DNA of 64,000 nucleotides, from the NCBI GenBank assembly GCA_014584295.1, contig JACTNC010000035.1, positions 19,217-83,216 on the forward strand, given 5' to 3'. Below, in pieces: positions 63,506 to 64,000 of the stretch. Below the pieces are notes generated by a model that saw only the letters and a list, made by a program, of their open reading frames with translations, ran no database searches and was not told where the DNA came from. The position numbers were made by a program, and so were the translations under genes. Every line of letters begins with the position of its first letter. Position 1 is the first letter of the stretch. Origin of the DNA: Verrucomicrobiota bacterium. Lineage in GTDB: Bacteria; Verrucomicrobiota; Verrucomicrobiia; Opitutales; Opitutaceae.

Positions 63506-64000
63506 TCAACGAATCCGGCGGACGCGGAGCGTGGTGTTTATGCCGTCGATCTGGAGCGCAAAGCTGCCCGCGGGGCGTGCCTGGATTTCGATGTTTCGCC
63601 CGACAAGTTCGTAGGTGATTGTTTCCTGACCCTCCCATACCTGGTTGTTGTCGAGACGGAAACGGTTGGGCCCCTCCATGGCGACAACCTTGGCTTTGAG
63701 CGGAGGATACGATCTCCAGTCACCGCCGCTGAAGGGAAGTCCCATGCGTTCAGCCCAGTTCTGGGAACGATCTGGCATGGGTGCGATGACGATTGTCTCT
63801 TCCTCCGCCTTCTTTCGCGCCTCAGTGATGGCGGGAAGGAGGTTCGAGGTCGTCAGACGCTGATGCCTGATGATGGCCGCATCGATCACGCCGATTTCGT
63901 CGGCTGTCAGGCGATCGAGCCCTGCGCGCTTCCATTCCGCCTCGGTCATGACCTCTTTAAGGCCTGGAAAAGGAGCCTGCGCGAACGCCGATGTGGCAAT
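63506..64000 (-). CDS. Secreted protein of unknown function (5' end outside window)
   Basis: The minus-strand frame is open to the window edge. It reads ATSAFAQAPFPGLKEVMTEAEW, whose first part is the end of a signal peptide (cleavage after AFA), so the start codon lies beyond base 64000 and the internal ATG at 63949 is not the start. The sequence continues with an acidic helix (MTEAEWKRAGLDRLTADEIG), a Lys/Glu-rich stretch (ITEARKKAEEE) and a small beta part (FRLDNNQVWEGQETITYELV). The helix at the start may be a surface-associated region. Family not recognised. Confidence 0.65.
   Translation of the reverse strand: MATSAFAQAPFPGLKEVMTEAEWKRAGLDRLTADEIGVIDAAIIRHQRLTTSNLLPAITEARKKAEEETIVIAPMPDRSQNWAERMGLPFSGGDWRSYPPLKAKVVAMEGPNRFRLDNNQVWEGQETITYELVGRNIEIQARPAGSFALQIDGINTTLRVRRIR

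Overview
The window looks like chromosomal DNA of a Gram-negative bacterium of the Verrucomicrobiota, most likely an Opitutaceae relative. This is an inference from the sequence: a TonB-dependent receptor carrying the LSPFEV box ahead of its plug, two GxGYxYP-family proteins, many secreted glycoside hydrolases, GC-rich coding sequence, and a dnaG-rpoD pair. No search was run.

Layout. 1-3 kb: two histidine-kinase/receiver genes. 3-7.3 kb (minus strand): dnaG, rpoD and a small lipoprotein. 7.4-15.9 kb: housekeeping and signalling genes: a DUF362-like protein, an isolated nuoA, a fusion of a PTS-EIIA-like domain with a diadenylate-cyclase-like domain, rpmG (54 aa), an Mrp/NBP35 ATPase, a TolB-like propeller, accA and an M20 deacylase. 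16-53 kb: a large accessory nutrient-utilisation region. Its minus-strand arm holds a LacI regulator, the TonB receptor, a BamE-like lipoprotein, an S9 peptidase, two copies of a lipocalin-like + GxGYxYP gene pair, a heparinase II/III-like enzyme, a GH42-like enzyme, a sodium/solute symporter, a cysteine hydrolase and a DegT aminotransferase. Its plus-strand arm holds a GH78 rhamnosidase, a DUF6807/PmoA-like protein, a class V aminotransferase, a six-Asp-box propeller, a lyase-like protein, an M28 peptidase, a second symporter and a secreted S51 peptidase, with a RidA-like protein on the opposite strand and a GH5-like hydrolase closing the region.

53-56 kb is a scar: a very AT-rich stretch, two unrecognised small genes, and a 112-codon chimera that appears to join the start of a SNF2-type helicase to the end of a restriction-type helicase. 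Around it, and again at 58 and 62 kb, lies a family of about 350-bp interspersed repeats bounded by inverted REP-like hairpins. The end of the window holds a BNR sialidase-like protein, a class III nucleotide cyclase, a broken methylamine-utilisation (cupredoxin-like) gene, a predicted outer-membrane barrel, an aldose-epimerase-like protein and the start-less end of a secreted protein.

How the genes may work together: the 16-53 kb region reads as uptake (TonB receptor), periplasmic or surface breakdown (GH78, GH5-like, GH42-like, heparinase-like, GxGYxYP pairs, peptidases S9, M28 and S51), inner-membrane import (two sodium symporters) and intracellular handling of amino compounds (two PLP aminotransferases; RidA, though here with a signal peptide). 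The mixture of glycosidases and peptidases, with no recognisable sulfatase, suggests a non-sulfated glycan linked to amino acids or carrying amino sugars. The substrate itself cannot be read from the sequence.
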